Source: Streptomyces sp. NBC_00259 (GTDB taxonomy: Bacteria > Actinomycetota > Actinomycetes > Streptomycetales > Streptomycetaceae). Taken from it: 64,000 nucleotides of DNA. This document shows, in pieces, positions 1 to 8,767 of the stretch (position 1 is its first letter; each line of letters begins with the position of its first letter). The DNA lies in contig NZ_CP108080.1 in NCBI RefSeq assembly GCF_036181745.1, positions 248,001-312,000 on the forward strand, given 5' to 3'. Position numbers and translations under genes: made by a program. The notes under the pieces were generated by a model. The model saw nothing but the letters and a program-made list of their open reading frames with translations. It was not told where the DNA came from and did no database searches.

Positions 1-403
1 GCCGTTCCTCGGGCAGCGCGGCGGTCAGGTTGGCCAGCGCGAGCGGTACGGCCAGGGCGATGCCGAGGCCCTGCACACCGCGCGCCGCCACCAGGAAGAT
101 GCCGTCGGTGGCGATGGCGCACAGGCCGGAGCCGAGCGCGAAGCAGACCATGCCCAGCAGGAACACGCGGCGCCGTCCGACCACATCGCCGAGCCGGCCG
201 CTGATCACGGCCACGGCGCAGAGCGGGAGCAGGGCGGCGACGATCACCCAGTGAAGGGTGGAGCTGTCGATGCCGAGGTCCTTCTGGATCTGGGGCAGCG
301 CGACGATGACGGCGGTCAGGCTGGAGAACAGCAGGACGCTGGCGGTGATCGTGGCGATCATGACCGCACGCTGCGGTGGCGACAGTTCCCTCAGGGCGCC
401 CAT
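1..403 (-). CDS. MFS transporter, DHA2-like (partial, C-terminus outside window)
   Basis: The first 134 residues of a leftward membrane transporter are present; the rest lies beyond the window edge. After a short hydrophilic start the protein has a first membrane helix (about residues 15-35), then the sequence LHWVIVAALLP that opens helix 2. The loop 2-3 motif A follows as GRLGDVVGRRRVF at about residue 65. Helices 3 and 4 contain ARGVQGLGIALAVPLALAN, the arrangement of 14-helix drug exporters of the DHA2 group. The family uses proton antiport to expel drugs or metabolites. The substrate cannot be read from this fragment. The ATG at 403 is the only start that leaves a complete first helix. 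Confidence 0.85.
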   Translation of the reverse strand, partial: MGALRELSPPQRAVMIATITASVLLFSSLTAVIVALPQIQKDLGIDSSTLHWVIVAALLPLCAVAVISGRLGDVVGRRRVFLLGMVCFALGSGLCAIATDGIFLVAARGVQGLGIALAVPLALANLTAALPEER

Positions 404-568
404 GTCGGACAACTGTCCCGCGAGCCGTGACGGACGGCATCCGGTCACGGACCACCCGGGTGCGGGTACGTCAGGGCGGCGGCTCGTGTCTGTACGGGCG
501 GTCCGCGTGCGTACCAGCGGCCCGCGTGCGTACGGGCCGGAACGCTCCCCGTCACGGAGCGGCGGTGG

Positions 569-1069
569 TCACCGAGTCTTCGTACGGGCCGTGCTGTGGT
601 GCAGCCAGACGTAGTCGACCGGCTGGGCGGCGTTCCAGGCGGTGGCGAGATCGGGGTCGACGGGCAGGAACGCGGCTCGCCGGTAGCACCGCAGGGCCGG
701 CTCGTTGTGCGGGTGCACCCGCATGAAGACGTCCTCGTAACCGGCGTCCGTGGCGAGCGCGGTCAGCCGGCAGACCAGTTCCTGGCCGATTCCCTGGGCT
801 CGGGCGGCGGGCGAGACGATGATCCGGGCGAGTTCGGCCTCGTCCTCCTCGTCGTCGAACCACAACTCCCCGTAGGCGAGGAGTTCCTCACCGCGCAGGA
901 GCATATGGGCCCGCACGTCGTCGCCCGCCTGCCATTCGGCGATCGCCCGCGGCGGCAGGGGGAAGTCGTGGCGTCCGCACCACATGGCGACCTCGCCGGA
1001 CGTGGCCGGCCAGCCGGCGACCGTGGCCGCGTGCGTCACGTCGAAGGGCAGCAGTTCGATTCTCGCCAT
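569..1069 (-). CDS. GNAT family N-acetyltransferase
   Basis: This 166-residue protein has the single-domain GNAT size. The acetyl-CoA pyrophosphate-binding loop is visible as RAQGIGQELV near residue 90. It is preceded by the strand AELARIIVSP and followed by the C-terminal motif B region NEPALRCYRRAAF. Such enzymes move an acetyl group from acetyl-CoA to an amine on a small molecule, peptide or protein. Nothing in the sequence identifies the acceptor. It is read leftward, in the same direction as the exporter, with about 165 bases between them in which I see no gene. The ATG at 1069 starts directly at the first strand of the fold. Confidence 0.85.
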   Translation of the reverse strand: MARIELLPFDVTHAATVAGWPATSGEVAMWCGRHDFPLPPRAIAEWQAGDDVRAHMLLRGEELLAYGELWFDDEEDEAELARIIVSPAARAQGIGQELVCRLTALATDAGYEDVFMRVHPHNEPALRCYRRAAFLPVDPDLATAWNAAQPVDYVWLHHSTARTKTR

Positions 1070-1197
1070 GGGTGGCCACTGTAGGGGTGCTCGGTGTGGC
1101 GGGTGCGACCGCCCTGCGCCCCTCGTCCTCCCCGGGTGGAATACCGGAGGAAAGCAGGCAGGATGAACGGAACTGGACGGAAGGTGCCGGGTGAGCC

Positions 1198-2121
1198 GTG
1201 GATCTGGAGAGCGTCGCGGACGAGTTGTACGGGCTGCCGCCGGAGGACTTCACCGACGCCCGCCGTCGGCACGCGGCGGCCGCCCGCGCGTCGGGCGACC
1301 GTGGCCTGGCGACCAGGATCTCGTCGCTGCGGCGCCCGACGCTGTCCGCCTGGGCCTGCAACCTCCTCGTGCGGGCCGACCCGGACCAGGCGGCCGGGCT
1401 GCTCCGCCTCGGTGAGGGACTGCGGCAGGCGCACCAGGAGCTGGACCGGGACCAGATGCGGGAGCTCGGCAGCCGGCGCAATCGCCTCGTCGGTGCGCTG
1501 TCCCGGCAGGTGCGGGACCTGGCCGCCGAGGCAGGGCATCCGGTCAGCGAGTCGGTGCTGCGCGAGGTCGAGGTCACGTTGCAGGCGGTGCTGGCCGACC
1601 CGGACGCCGCGGCGGACTGGGCCACGGGGCAGCTGGCGAGGCCCCTCAGCCCGCCCGTCGGGTTCACCGAATCCGCCCTTGCCGCCGCGGCGCGCCGGCC
1701 GGCTCCGGCCGCTCCCGCCACGGCTCCGGAGGCTCCGGCCGCCCGCGGGGACGGACGGAAGGCGCAGGCGAAGAAACTCGCCCGGGCACGCCAGGACGCG
1801 GAGACGGCCGAGCAGCGGGCCCGCGAGCGGGAGGAGGCGCTCCGTGAGGCCGAGTCCGAGCACGAGCGGGCCGAGGCACTGCTGGAGCAGGCGGAGCAAC
1901 GGGCGGCCACTCTCGCCGAGGACGTCAGGACGGCCGAGAACCGTCTGCGCGCCGCCCGAAGGGAGCTGGACGAGGCGCGGGCCGAGGAGGGCACCACGCG
2001 CACCGCTCGTGACGGCGCGCGCAAGCGCGTGTCCGAGACCCGCCGTGCGGCCGGACAGGCACGCCGGGACGCCCAGAGCGCGGGCGACCGGGTCGAGGCT
2101 CTGGAGGCGGAGGGCGGATAG
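1198..2121 (+). CDS. conserved actinobacterial coiled-coil protein, function unknown
   Basis: This 307-residue protein starts with GTG. Residues 1-150 are mostly helical and include the segment LRRPTLSAWACNLLVR, a pattern I associate with a conserved but uncharacterised actinobacterial family. Residues 160-180 are a Pro/Ala linker. From about 185 to the end the sequence is a continuous Arg/Glu/Ala-rich coiled coil. No signal peptide or membrane segment is visible, so it should be cytoplasmic. It is divergent from the acetyltransferase gene. The ribosome site is weak: GGAAGG lies 12 bases upstream. I do not recognise a function; a structural or nucleoid-associated role is only a guess from the coiled coil. 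Confidence 0.75.
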   Translation: MDLESVADELYGLPPEDFTDARRRHAAAARASGDRGLATRISSLRRPTLSAWACNLLVRADPDQAAGLLRLGEGLRQAHQELDRDQMRELGSRRNRLVGALSRQVRDLAAEAGHPVSESVLREVEVTLQAVLADPDAAADWATGQLARPLSPPVGFTESALAAAARRPAPAAPATAPEAPAARGDGRKAQAKKLARARQDAETAEQRAREREEALREAESEHERAEALLEQAEQRAATLAEDVRTAENRLRAARRELDEARAEEGTTRTARDGARKRVSETRRAAGQARRDAQSAGDRVEALEAEGG

Positions 2122-2237
2122 CCGTACGGGCCGGCCGCCGCAACGCGCACAAGGCGCACGCCCGCAAGCCACACGCCACAAGCCACAAGCCGCACGAGCA
2201 TCCACGACCAGCCAGAAGCAGCCAGGAGCTGCCGCCG

Positions 2238-2822
2238 TCACCGCTCCTGGAGCGGCTCACCACCCATCAGGTCGTTGAGAGGACCCCCGGTCAGCGTGGC
2301 CCGCTGGTCCGTCACGAACGGCAGCCGCGCCACCGTCGCGGGGTCGATGAGCCCCGCCTGGGCGAGCACCGAGGCCTGGTCCCAGTAGATGTGCTCGCCG
2401 GAGATGAGCGGGCCCTCGAACGAGACGACGGCGAGGACCATGACGGTGATGGGCCGGCCGGTCGGGGCGACCGAGGGAAGGATCCAGGGCACCGGGACGT
2501 CGTGCGTGAACGAGACGAGCATCTCGTCGACGATGCGATCGCGGCCCGTGGTGCGGGTCAGCGGCGCGATGGTGAAGTCCTCCGCGTTGTGCCCCACGAA
2601 CCAGCGGCGGTAGAAGTCGCGCACGGCGTCCCGGCCGCGGGCGCCCATCGCGGTGGGCACATGCAGCACCACGGGGTCGTCCGTCATCGTGGCCATCGTC
2701 GCGTCGACGTCCCGCGTGGCGAACTCGCTGGTGGTGTGGAGGTCCCAGACACGCTCCAGCTCGGCCGGGGCGACGGGACCGGCGACGAGACCGGCGACGG
2801 GATCGGGGACGGGGGTCATCAT
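2238..2822 (-). CDS. SnoaL-like / NTF2-fold protein
   Basis: The protein has 194 residues. The central part shows the NTF2-like cone fold pattern of SnoaL-type polyketide cyclases and limonene-epoxide-hydrolase relatives: DLHTTSEFATRDVDATMATM, then HVPTAMGARGRDAVRDFYRR, then ISGEHIYWDQASVLAQAGL. The family binds a hydrophobic ligand, and many members have no known reaction. Its ATG overlaps the TGA of the upstream methyltransferase gene (ATGA at 2822-2819), so translation is probably coupled. It is the last gene of a three-gene leftward unit. The GTG- and ATG-rich start region offers a second ATG three bases downstream. Confidence 0.8.
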   Translation of the reverse strand: MMTPVPDPVAGLVAGPVAPAELERVWDLHTTSEFATRDVDATMATMTDDPVVLHVPTAMGARGRDAVRDFYRRWFVGHNAEDFTIAPLTRTTGRDRIVDEMLVSFTHDVPVPWILPSVAPTGRPITVMVLAVVSFEGPLISGEHIYWDQASVLAQAGLIDPATVARLPFVTDQRATLTGGPLNDLMGGEPLQER

Positions 2823-3649
2823 GGCGCCTCCTCGGGTTTCCATCCCCATGAGGTGATCATTCCTGGGGAGAGCGCGGCGCAGTCGGGCGAGTCCAGGTAA
2901 CGCTTCGCCTCGTCGATGACGTGGTCGTCGACGAGTCCGGTGCCCACGAGCGCGTCCCGGGCCCGGTCCCATGTCCCGCCCCAGAAGCGGCTGATGGGGC
3001 TGCCGGGCATCAGCGGCGGCACATGGACCTCGGCGGCCACGGACCTGAGCCCGGCCGCGTGCAGGAGCTGCGGGTAGCGCGTCACCCAGGTGATGTCGGT
3101 GCCGATGGTGTCCCGCAGTCCCTGCCACATCGCCCGCATGGTCCGTGAGTACGGGTCGTTGGGCGGCGCCGCCCCGGCGCTCACGTCGATCGCGTCACTG
3201 AGGACGAGAACCCCTCCGGGCGCGACGAGACCGGCCAGCCTGGTGATCGCCTCCTGCCGGGAGGGCAGGTGCATCAGCACGAACCGTGCGTGGACCAGCT
3301 GGAACATGCCCGGGTCGAAGGACGGGTCGGTGATGTCCGCTTCGAGGGCGGTGAGTCCCGGGGTGGGGTGGGCGGTGAGGAAGCGTACGTCGCGGTCGAC
3401 GGCGAGCACGGCCGCGACGCCGGCCCTGCGCAGGAGGCCGCGGGCCACGGTGCCGGTGCCGGCGCCCACGTCCAGGCAGTGCCAGTGCGGGCCGGCGCCC
3501 AGTTTCAGCAGGCGGGTGAGGGTCGTGTCGTCGTAGGTGAGCGCGCCGAGGTCGATGCGGTCGTCCTCGCCTGCCTGTTCCGGCCGGAAGACGGCCTCGC
3601 CGTAGCGGCCGTCGTCCCGGCGGTCACCGCCGTCCTGCGGGGTCGTCAC
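2819..3649 (-). CDS. class I SAM-dependent methyltransferase
   Basis: The 276-residue protein has a Rossmann methyltransferase core. Motif I is LDVGAGTGTVARGLL at about residue 60. The acidic end of strand 2 is AVDRDVRF, motif post-I is LEADITDP, and FQLVHARFVLMHLPSRQEAI is the strand-4 region. The sequence GLVAPGGVLVLSD is typical of small-molecule methyltransferases of the UbiE/Methyltransf_25 type. The acceptor is unknown. I choose the GTG at 3649 because it forms a GTGA overlap with the stop of the upstream small gene. The 3' end overlaps the SnoaL-like gene in the same way, so all three are probably translated together. Confidence 0.85.
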   Translation of the reverse strand: MTTPQDGGDRRDDGRYGEAVFRPEQAGEDDRIDLGALTYDDTTLTRLLKLGAGPHWHCLDVGAGTGTVARGLLRRAGVAAVLAVDRDVRFLTAHPTPGLTALEADITDPSFDPGMFQLVHARFVLMHLPSRQEAITRLAGLVAPGGVLVLSDAIDVSAGAAPPNDPYSRTMRAMWQGLRDTIGTDITWVTRYPQLLHAAGLRSVAAEVHVPPLMPGSPISRFWGGTWDRARDALVGTGLVDDHVIDEAKRYLDSPDCAALSPGMITSWGWKPEEAP

Positions 3650-3957
3650 GGGCCGATCCTCCACGGCGGACCGTCCACCCGGCCGAGGCGCGCCGCGCAC
3701 ACGTCCAACCGGCCCAGCGCCTCACATGCGTTCGGCAGGAGGTCGCTTCGCCGCGGGTGGTGCCGGCACAGGTCGTACCGCCCGCTGTCGCGGTGCTCAC
3801 CGGCGGCCGCGCGCAACCGCCGTATCCCGGTGACCAGTTCCTCGCGGCCGAGCCGTTCGGCATCTTGATCGACGGCCATGACGGCACGTTGGGCACCGGG
3901 AGGGCCATGGAACCACTCTCGGCCCTCTGCGGGGCGGGGACGGCATCGGTCGGCCAT
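3646..3957 (-). CDS. small conserved Streptomyces protein with a CxHHP motif
   Basis: The protein has 103 residues. I recognise the pattern LGREELVTGIRRLR, HRDSGRYDLCRHHPRRSDLLP from a family of small Streptomyces and actinophage proteins of unknown function. The conserved Cys-His-His could bind a metal, but this is inference. The ATG at 3957 is preceded by GAAGGA with eight bases of spacing, better than the in-frame GTG six bases upstream. It is first in the coupled trio and divergent from the amino-acid ABC importer. The 91 bases between them must hold both promoters. Confidence 0.65.
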   Translation of the reverse strand: MADRCRPRPAEGREWFHGPPGAQRAVMAVDQDAERLGREELVTGIRRLRAAAGEHRDSGRYDLCRHHPRRSDLLPNACEALGRLDVCAARLGRVDGPPWRIGP

Positions 3958-4048
3958 GTCCACGATCCTTCGGGACGCGACCGGCCAGGTGGCCTACGAT
4001 CATGAGTGGCGGTGCCATCCACCGTCCCCTGCGCCCATGGAGGTCACC

Positions 4049-4891
4049 ATGTCCAGGACTGCCGGCAGCCATCGCACCCACCCGATCCGCATCCTTGCGA
4101 CGGCCTGCGCGGCAGCGACCGTACTGTCGCTCGCCGTCGGCTGCTCGTCCAAGGAGGAGGGGAGCGGTGAGGCCGCGGGCGGGGTGCCGGTGGTCGAGAA
4201 GGGAAAGCTCACCACCTGTACGCACCTGCCGTATCCGCCGTTCCAGTTCGAGCAGGGCGGGAAGGTCGTCGGCTTCGACGTGGCACTCGTCGATCTCGTG
4301 GCGAAGAACCTGAAGGTCGAGCAGAAGATCGTCGACACTCCCTTCGAGAACTTCAAGACGGGGGCCTTCCTGAACTCCGGTCAGTGCGATCTGGCCGCCG
4401 CCGGTATGACGATCACCGACGAGCGCAAGAAGAACGTGGACTTCTCCGTCCCGTACTTCGACGCCACGCAGGCGTTGCTCGCCACCAAGAAGAGCGGCGT
4501 GACCTCGCTGGCCGAGGTCAAGGCCAAGGGGGCGAAGCTGGGCGCGCAGGCGGAGACCACCGGTGAGAGCTACGCGAAGTCGCAGGGCTTCGACCCGGTG
4601 TCGTTCGAGAGCTCGGACGCGGTGCTGAACGGGCTGCGCACGGGACAGGTCGACGCCGTCGTGATCGACTACCCCGTGGTCCAGGGCTGGCTCAAGGACA
4701 AGGCCAACGCCGACGCCTTCGCTCTCGGGCAGAACATCGAGACCGGTGAGCAGTACGGCTTCTCGGTGAAGAAGGGCAACGACAAGCTGCGGGCCGCCAT
4801 CGACAAGGCGATCACGGACGCCAAGGCCGACGGCACGTACAAGAAGCTGTACGAGCAGTGGATCGGGCCGCTGCCCGAGGGCCGGTCGTGA
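4049..4891 (+). CDS. amino-acid ABC transporter substrate-binding lipoprotein
   Basis: The 280-residue secreted lipoprotein has a lipobox, LSLAVGC, with the lipidated cysteine near residue 30. The mature part is a family 3 solute-binding protein. It begins GKLTTCTHLPYPPFQFEQGG, the conserved first strand of polar amino-acid binders, and contains GQCDLAAAGMTITDERKKNVDFS, the hallmark segment around the second lobe. It should capture an amino acid outside the membrane and deliver it to the permease encoded next. GGAGG lies five bases before the ATG at 4049, which decides the start over an in-frame ATG at 4037. The stop overlaps the permease start (GTGA). Confidence 0.92.
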   Translation: MSRTAGSHRTHPIRILATACAAATVLSLAVGCSSKEEGSGEAAGGVPVVEKGKLTTCTHLPYPPFQFEQGGKVVGFDVALVDLVAKNLKVEQKIVDTPFENFKTGAFLNSGQCDLAAAGMTITDERKKNVDFSVPYFDATQALLATKKSGVTSLAEVKAKGAKLGAQAETTGESYAKSQGFDPVSFESSDAVLNGLRTGQVDAVVIDYPVVQGWLKDKANADAFALGQNIETGEQYGFSVKKGNDKLRAAIDKAITDAKADGTYKKLYEQWIGPLPEGRS

Positions 4892-5688
4892 CCTCTCGGC
4901 TGACCAGGCGGCAGCGCCGCCGCGTGTCGCAGGGGATCCAGTACGCGGTCTTCGTGGCGGCCGTGGTCCTGATCGCCGTACTGGCCGACTGGGACCGGCT
5001 GCAGAACCAGTTCGCGCAGAAGGATCTCGCGAGCCAGCTGTTCCCGGACATCATCACGATCGCGCTGCGCAACACGGTGGTGTACACCCTGTCGGGCTTC
5101 GCGTTCGGCCTGGTGCTGGGGATGATCGTGGCGCTGATGCGGCTGTCGTCGGTGGCTCCGTACCGCTGGGTCGCGAGCGTCTACATCGAGCTGTTCCGTG
5201 GCCTGCCGGCTCTGCTGATCTTCATCTTCGTGGGGGTGGCGATCCCGCTGGCGTTCCCGGGGGCCGAGATCCCCGGCGGGGTGTACGGGAAGGTCGCCCT
5301 CGGTCTCGGTCTGGTCGCCGCCGCGTACATGGCGGAGACGATCAGGGCCGGGATCCAGGCCGTACCCAAGGGCCAGATGGAGGCGGCGCGCTCACTGGGG
5401 TTCTCGCACGCCCGCGCGATGGTGTCGGTGATCATCCCGCAGGCGTTCCGCATCGTGATCCCGCCGCTGACGAACGAGCTGGTGCTGCTGTTCAAGGACT
5501 CGTCGCTGGTGCTGTTCCTCGGCGTCACGCTGGACGAGCGGGAACTGACCAAGTTCGGGCGGGATCTGGCCAGTCAGACCGCGAACTCCACGCCGATCCT
5601 CGTCGCCGGGCTGTGCTACCTGCTGGTGACGATTCCGCTGAGTTTCGTCGTACGCCGGCTGGAAGCACGGACCGAGAAGGCCAGGTGA
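4888..5688 (+). CDS. amino-acid ABC transporter permease (HisM/GlnP type)
   Basis: The 266-residue inner-membrane protein has about five helices. The HisMQ pattern is clear: [20 protein letters not shown] at the start of the transport domain, and [20 protein letters not shown] with the conserved ELFRGLP. The ATPase-coupling EAA loop reads [20 protein letters not shown] at about residue 170. There is a single permease gene, so the channel is probably a homodimer. The GTG start overlaps the stop of the binding-protein gene by four bases, and the ATPase gene follows after seven bases. Confidence 0.93.
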   Translation: MTSRLTRRQRRRVSQGIQYAVFVAAVVLIAVLADWDRLQNQFAQKDLASQLFPDIITIALRNTVVYTLSGFAFGLVLGMIVALMRLSSVAPYRWVASVYIELFRGLPALLIFIFVGVAIPLAFPGAEIPGGVYGKVALGLGLVAAAYMAETIRAGIQAVPKGQMEAARSLGFSHARAMVSVIIPQAFRIVIPPLTNELVLLFKDSSLVLFLGVTLDERELTKFGRDLASQTANSTPILVAGLCYLLVTIPLSFVVRRLEARTEKAR

Positions 5689-5695
5689 GGACGGG

Positions 5696-6535
5696 ATGAC
5701 GCAGAACGAGATCGAGATCCGCTCGCTGCACAAGTCGTTCGGTGACAACGAGGTGCTGCGCGGCATCGATCTGGACGTCGCCCACGGCGAGGTGGTGTGC
5801 GTCATCGGGCCGTCCGGCTCGGGCAAGTCGACGCTGCTGCGGTGTGTGAACCTGCTGGAGGAGCCCAGCGCGGGCAAGGTCTTCGTGGGCGGTACGGAGG
5901 TCACCGACCTCGATGTCGACATCGACGCGGTACGGCGCCGGATCGGCATGGTCTTCCAGCAGTTCAACCTGTTCCCGCACGTGACCGTGACGGAGAACCT
6001 CACCCTGCCGCAGCGGCGCGTACTGAAACGCGACAAGGCCCGGGCGGCGGCGGTGGCGCGGGAGAACCTGGAGCGGGTGGGTCTCGCCGACAAGGCCGGG
6101 GCGTATCCGGCGCAGTTGTCCGGCGGTCAGCAGCAGCGGGTCGCGATCGCTCGGGCGCTGGCCATGGACCCGGAGGTGATGCTCTTCGACGAGCCGACGT
6201 CGGCGCTCGACCCGGAGCTGGTCGGTGAGGTGCTGGCCGTCATGCGCGTACTGGCCGCCGAGGGCATGACGATGATGGTCGTCACGCACGAGATGAGTTT
6301 CGCCCGGGAGGTCGCCGACCGGGTGGTGTTCATGGACGGCGGGGTCATCGTCGAACAGGGCCCGGCCGAGCAGGTGGTGGGCTCACCCCGACACGAGCGG
6401 ACCAGGAACTTCCTGAACCGGATCCTGGATCCGGCGGCAGCGGCGGAGCCGGGCGCGGGTCCGCAGGACGCCGGTCCCGGCCCCGGTACCGGTCCGGGTC
6501 CGGGGGACGCGGAGGACGTGCGCAAAGAGGGATGA
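5696..6535 (+). CDS. amino-acid ABC transporter ATP-binding protein (GlnQ type)
   Basis: The 279-residue cytoplasmic ATPase has all nucleotide-binding motifs. Walker A is GPSGSGKST at about residue 37, the Q-loop is MVFQQFNLF, the signature is LSGGQQQR, Walker B is [12 protein letters not shown], and the switch histidine is in VVTHEMS. The order and wording are those of polar amino-acid importers. It energises the importer formed with the two preceding genes. After residue 248 there is a low-complexity Gly/Pro tail of about 30 residues that is not part of the fold. It ends the three-gene operon. Confidence 0.94.
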   Translation: MTQNEIEIRSLHKSFGDNEVLRGIDLDVAHGEVVCVIGPSGSGKSTLLRCVNLLEEPSAGKVFVGGTEVTDLDVDIDAVRRRIGMVFQQFNLFPHVTVTENLTLPQRRVLKRDKARAAAVARENLERVGLADKAGAYPAQLSGGQQQRVAIARALAMDPEVMLFDEPTSALDPELVGEVLAVMRVLAAEGMTMMVVTHEMSFAREVADRVVFMDGGVIVEQGPAEQVVGSPRHERTRNFLNRILDPAAAAEPGAGPQDAGPGPGTGPGPGDAEDVRKEG

Positions 6536-6611
6536 CCGCTGGTGGCTGTCGTGCGCGGGCGGTCAGGCCGGGGGGAAGGGATTCCGGTGAAGACGATGAA
6601 TACGCCGAGTA

Positions 6612-6647
6612 CGCCGAATTCGGCGATTCCATGGCAACCATATGGTT
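6612..6647. promoter_or_regulatory. two adjacent perfect palindromes upstream of the AMIN-like gene
   Basis: Within the 175 bases before the secreted-protein gene there are two exact palindromes ten bases apart: CGCCGAATTCGGCG (6612-6625) and AACCATATGGTT (6636-6647). This is the most A+T-rich spot of the gap. It is a plausible operator and promoter region, but I see no confident -35/-10 pair. Confidence 0.4.
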
Positions 6648-6710
6648 ATCGGGAGTGTCTCCCCTGGTGACATCACTGTCCCCGTCATCAGGAGAAATGG
6701 GGGACGCCAC

Positions 6711-7232
6711 ATGTACCACCGTCCACGCCTCGCGGCTGTCGCCGCCGGCATTCTGCTCTTCACCGCGGCAGGGGCCACGGTCCCCGCTTCCGCGGCCCCG
6801 CACCGGTCCACGGCCGGGCACCTCGCACCGGCCACCGCTCTGGTCACCGACGCCCGCTGGGGCGGTCATGGGTCCTTCGACCGGATCGTCATCGACGTCC
6901 GCGGCACACTGCCGCCGGTCACGGTGCGGCCCGTGAAGGTCCTGCGCTACGACGGCACGGGGCACAAGGTCCCGCTCGCCGGGAAGTACTTCCTGGAGAT
7001 CAAGCTCTCCCCCGCCGCCGCGCACAACGACGCGGGCAGGTCCGTCTACCGGGGACCACGGCTGATCAAGATCTATCTGCCGACGCTCAAGGGTCTTGCA
7101 CAGACGGGCGACTTCGAAGGCGTGGTCACCTTCGGGGCGGCCTTCGACACCAAGCCGGTGTACAAGACCGCGAAGCTGCACGCGCCCGAACGCTTCGTGA
7201 TCGACGTCCGTCGTACGCCCGCGGGCGGGTGA
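6711..7232 (+). CDS. secreted AMIN-like domain protein
   Basis: The 173-residue protein has a Sec signal peptide (residues 1 to about 29, ending PASAAP). The mature domain matches what I know as the AMIN-like fold of actinobacterial exported proteins. It has TALVTDARWGGHGSFDRIVID near the start, VPLAGKYFLEIKLSPAAAH in the middle, and a final strand ERFVIDVRRTP. Such domains are thought to contact the cell envelope; no enzymatic residues are evident. The ATG at 6711 has GGGGGAC about seven bases upstream. A strong terminator hairpin lies about 70 bases after the stop. Confidence 0.75.
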   Translation: MYHRPRLAAVAAGILLFTAAGATVPASAAPHRSTAGHLAPATALVTDARWGGHGSFDRIVIDVRGTLPPVTVRPVKVLRYDGTGHKVPLAGKYFLEIKLSPAAAHNDAGRSVYRGPRLIKIYLPTLKGLAQTGDFEGVVTFGAAFDTKPVYKTAKLHAPERFVIDVRRTPAGG

Positions 7233-7299
7233 CGGCGGGACGGCGGCGGCGGAGGCGGAGGCGGGGCGGAGAGGCCGGGGAGGCGGAGGGGCGAAGACG

Positions 7300-7334
7300 C
7301 CGGCCTCAGCCGCTCGTTGAGCGGCTGAGGCCGG
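7300..7334. terminator. bidirectional terminator hairpin
   Basis: A perfect 16-base inverted repeat (CCGGCCTCAGCCGCTC at 7300-7315 and its complement at 7319-7334) has a three-base loop. It lies between two convergent genes, the AMIN-like gene and the AHSA1-like gene, as expected for a shared terminator. Confidence 0.85.
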
Positions 7335-7356
7335 ATGCGTCAGCGGGCGGAGACCG

Positions 7357-8097
7357 TCACCTCGCGAACACCTCGTCGAGCCGGCCGCGCCAGGCCTGCT
7401 CGGTCCTCTCGGCGTCGGCACCCGGGGCGAAGTCGTGGACGCTGACGCCGACGGGGGCCCCGAAGTGGTTACGGCCGAAGAGGCGGTACATCGCGTCGTC
7501 CGTGCGCAACCCGATGAAGTACTGGTTGCGGTAGTCGACGACCGCGTCGACGGGTCCGGTACCCGGCAGGTCGACCCGCACCGTCGTGCCCTCCACGGCC
7601 TCGTCGGACAGGCCCAGTCCACGGCTCGCGGTCTCCAGCGCATCGGGGGCCGTGGAGGCCGCGGGCGCGTCCAGGGTGGCGAACACGGCGGGACGGCCGG
7701 TGAAGTGCGTGAGGTACTGGCGCAGGGTGTGCAGGTAGAAGTCGGTGTGCTTGTTCGCGCCGTCGTACTGGTTCTCCCAGTCGTCGACGAGGATGCCGCT
7801 GTGGACGTAGCGGACCCGGCAGCCGCCGCCCTCACGGGGCTCGATGACATGGTCGAGCTGGTTGAAGGTCTGCTCGGCGATGCCCTCCACGTCCTCCGAA
7901 CGCGCGGTCAGGCGGTGCGGCGGGTCCCAGGCGGTGACGGTGCCGCCGTAGGGCGCCTCCCCGCCCTCCTTCGGCTCGTACTCCATCGGCCAGAGCCAGC
8001 CGCCCGTGCCCGAGGTGATGGCGGCCCACACCTGCTCGGGGCTCGCGTCGACGTCGAACTCGCGGACGATCTCGAATTCCCTGGATTCCTTGGACAT
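7357..8097 (-). CDS. SRPBCC/AHSA1-like (START-fold) protein
   Basis: This 246-residue protein begins EFEIVREFDVDASPEQVWAA, the first strand and helix of the START/AHSA1 fold. It continues with GTVTAWDPPHRLTARSEDV and CRVRYVHSGILVDDWENQYDG. A second, shorter alpha/beta region after residue 140 is less typical. The fold makes a ligand cavity and the ligand is unknown. It lies 22 bases downstream of a winged-helix regulator gene. That pairing is common in actinobacteria, where the regulator controls the START-like protein. Confidence 0.85.
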   Translation of the reverse strand: MSKESREFEIVREFDVDASPEQVWAAITSGTGGWLWPMEYEPKEGGEAPYGGTVTAWDPPHRLTARSEDVEGIAEQTFNQLDHVIEPREGGGCRVRYVHSGILVDDWENQYDGANKHTDFYLHTLRQYLTHFTGRPAVFATLDAPAASTAPDALETASRGLGLSDEAVEGTTVRVDLPGTGPVDAVVDYRNQYFIGLRTDDAMYRLFGRNHFGAPVGVSVHDFAPGADAERTEQAWRGRLDEVFAR

Positions 8098-8119
8098 GGT
8101 GACTCCTCGGGCCTGCTCG

Positions 8120-8767
8120 TCAGGCCTGCTCGGGCGCGCCGATGGAGGGCGCGGGTGCTTCCGGCGTTTCTGATGGTTCGGGGTCGGGCTTGACCGTGGG
8201 GTGGAGCGCCACGACGATCCGGTGGTCGCGGCCGCCTTCCGCGTGCTCGTCGTGGTACTTGGCGATGAGCGCGCTGACGCCGCGCGTCAGCTCCTCCACG
8301 AAAGCGGCCCGGTCGGCGGCGGAGGCGAACCGCACCTCGCCGTCGAGGGCGTAGGTGGCCAGGCGCTTGCGGGCCCTGGCTGCACCGGTGATCAGCGTGC
8401 CCACATCGCGCACCAGCCGCGCGGCGACCGCGAGCAGCCAGCGCGCGGAGAGCTGGTCGCGGAAGCGGCCCGGGTCGGGCTGCACCGCGGCGAGCGCGAG
8501 CGGGGAGATCACGTACGACGCGGCGGTGGCCCGCATGAGCCGCTCGGTGACATTGCCCTTGCGGCGCTCACCGGCCAGCTCCACCAGGCCGTGCCGCTCC
8601 AGGGCCTTCAGGTGGTAGTTCACCTTCTGCCGGGGGAGCCCGACGCGGCCGGCGAGCATGGTCGCCGAGGCGGGGCCCGCGGCCAGCTCGGCGAGCAGCC
8701 TGGCCCGCATCGGGTCCAGCGACACGGCTGCCGCGGAAGGGTCCTCGATCACGGTGACGTCCAACAT
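8120..8767 (-). CDS. ArsR-type winged-helix transcriptional regulator
   Basis: The 215-residue protein has an N-terminal winged helix: LDPMRARLLAELAAGPASA, then the recognition helix region GLPRQKVNYHLKALERHGLVELAGERRKGNVTERL. A longer helical C-terminal domain follows (residues 85-190), then a Pro/Glu tail. It lacks the metal-binding cysteines of classical ArsR, so it may sense an organic ligand or act with its START-like neighbour. GGGAGGG lies about nine bases before the ATG at 8767. It is divergent from the DeoR gene at 9081. Confidence 0.85.
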   Translation of the reverse strand: MLDVTVIEDPSAAAVSLDPMRARLLAELAAGPASATMLAGRVGLPRQKVNYHLKALERHGLVELAGERRKGNVTERLMRATAASYVISPLALAAVQPDPGRFRDQLSARWLLAVAARLVRDVGTLITGAARARKRLATYALDGEVRFASAADRAAFVEELTRGVSALIAKYHDEHAEGGRDHRIVVALHPTVKPDPEPSETPEAPAPSIGAPEQA

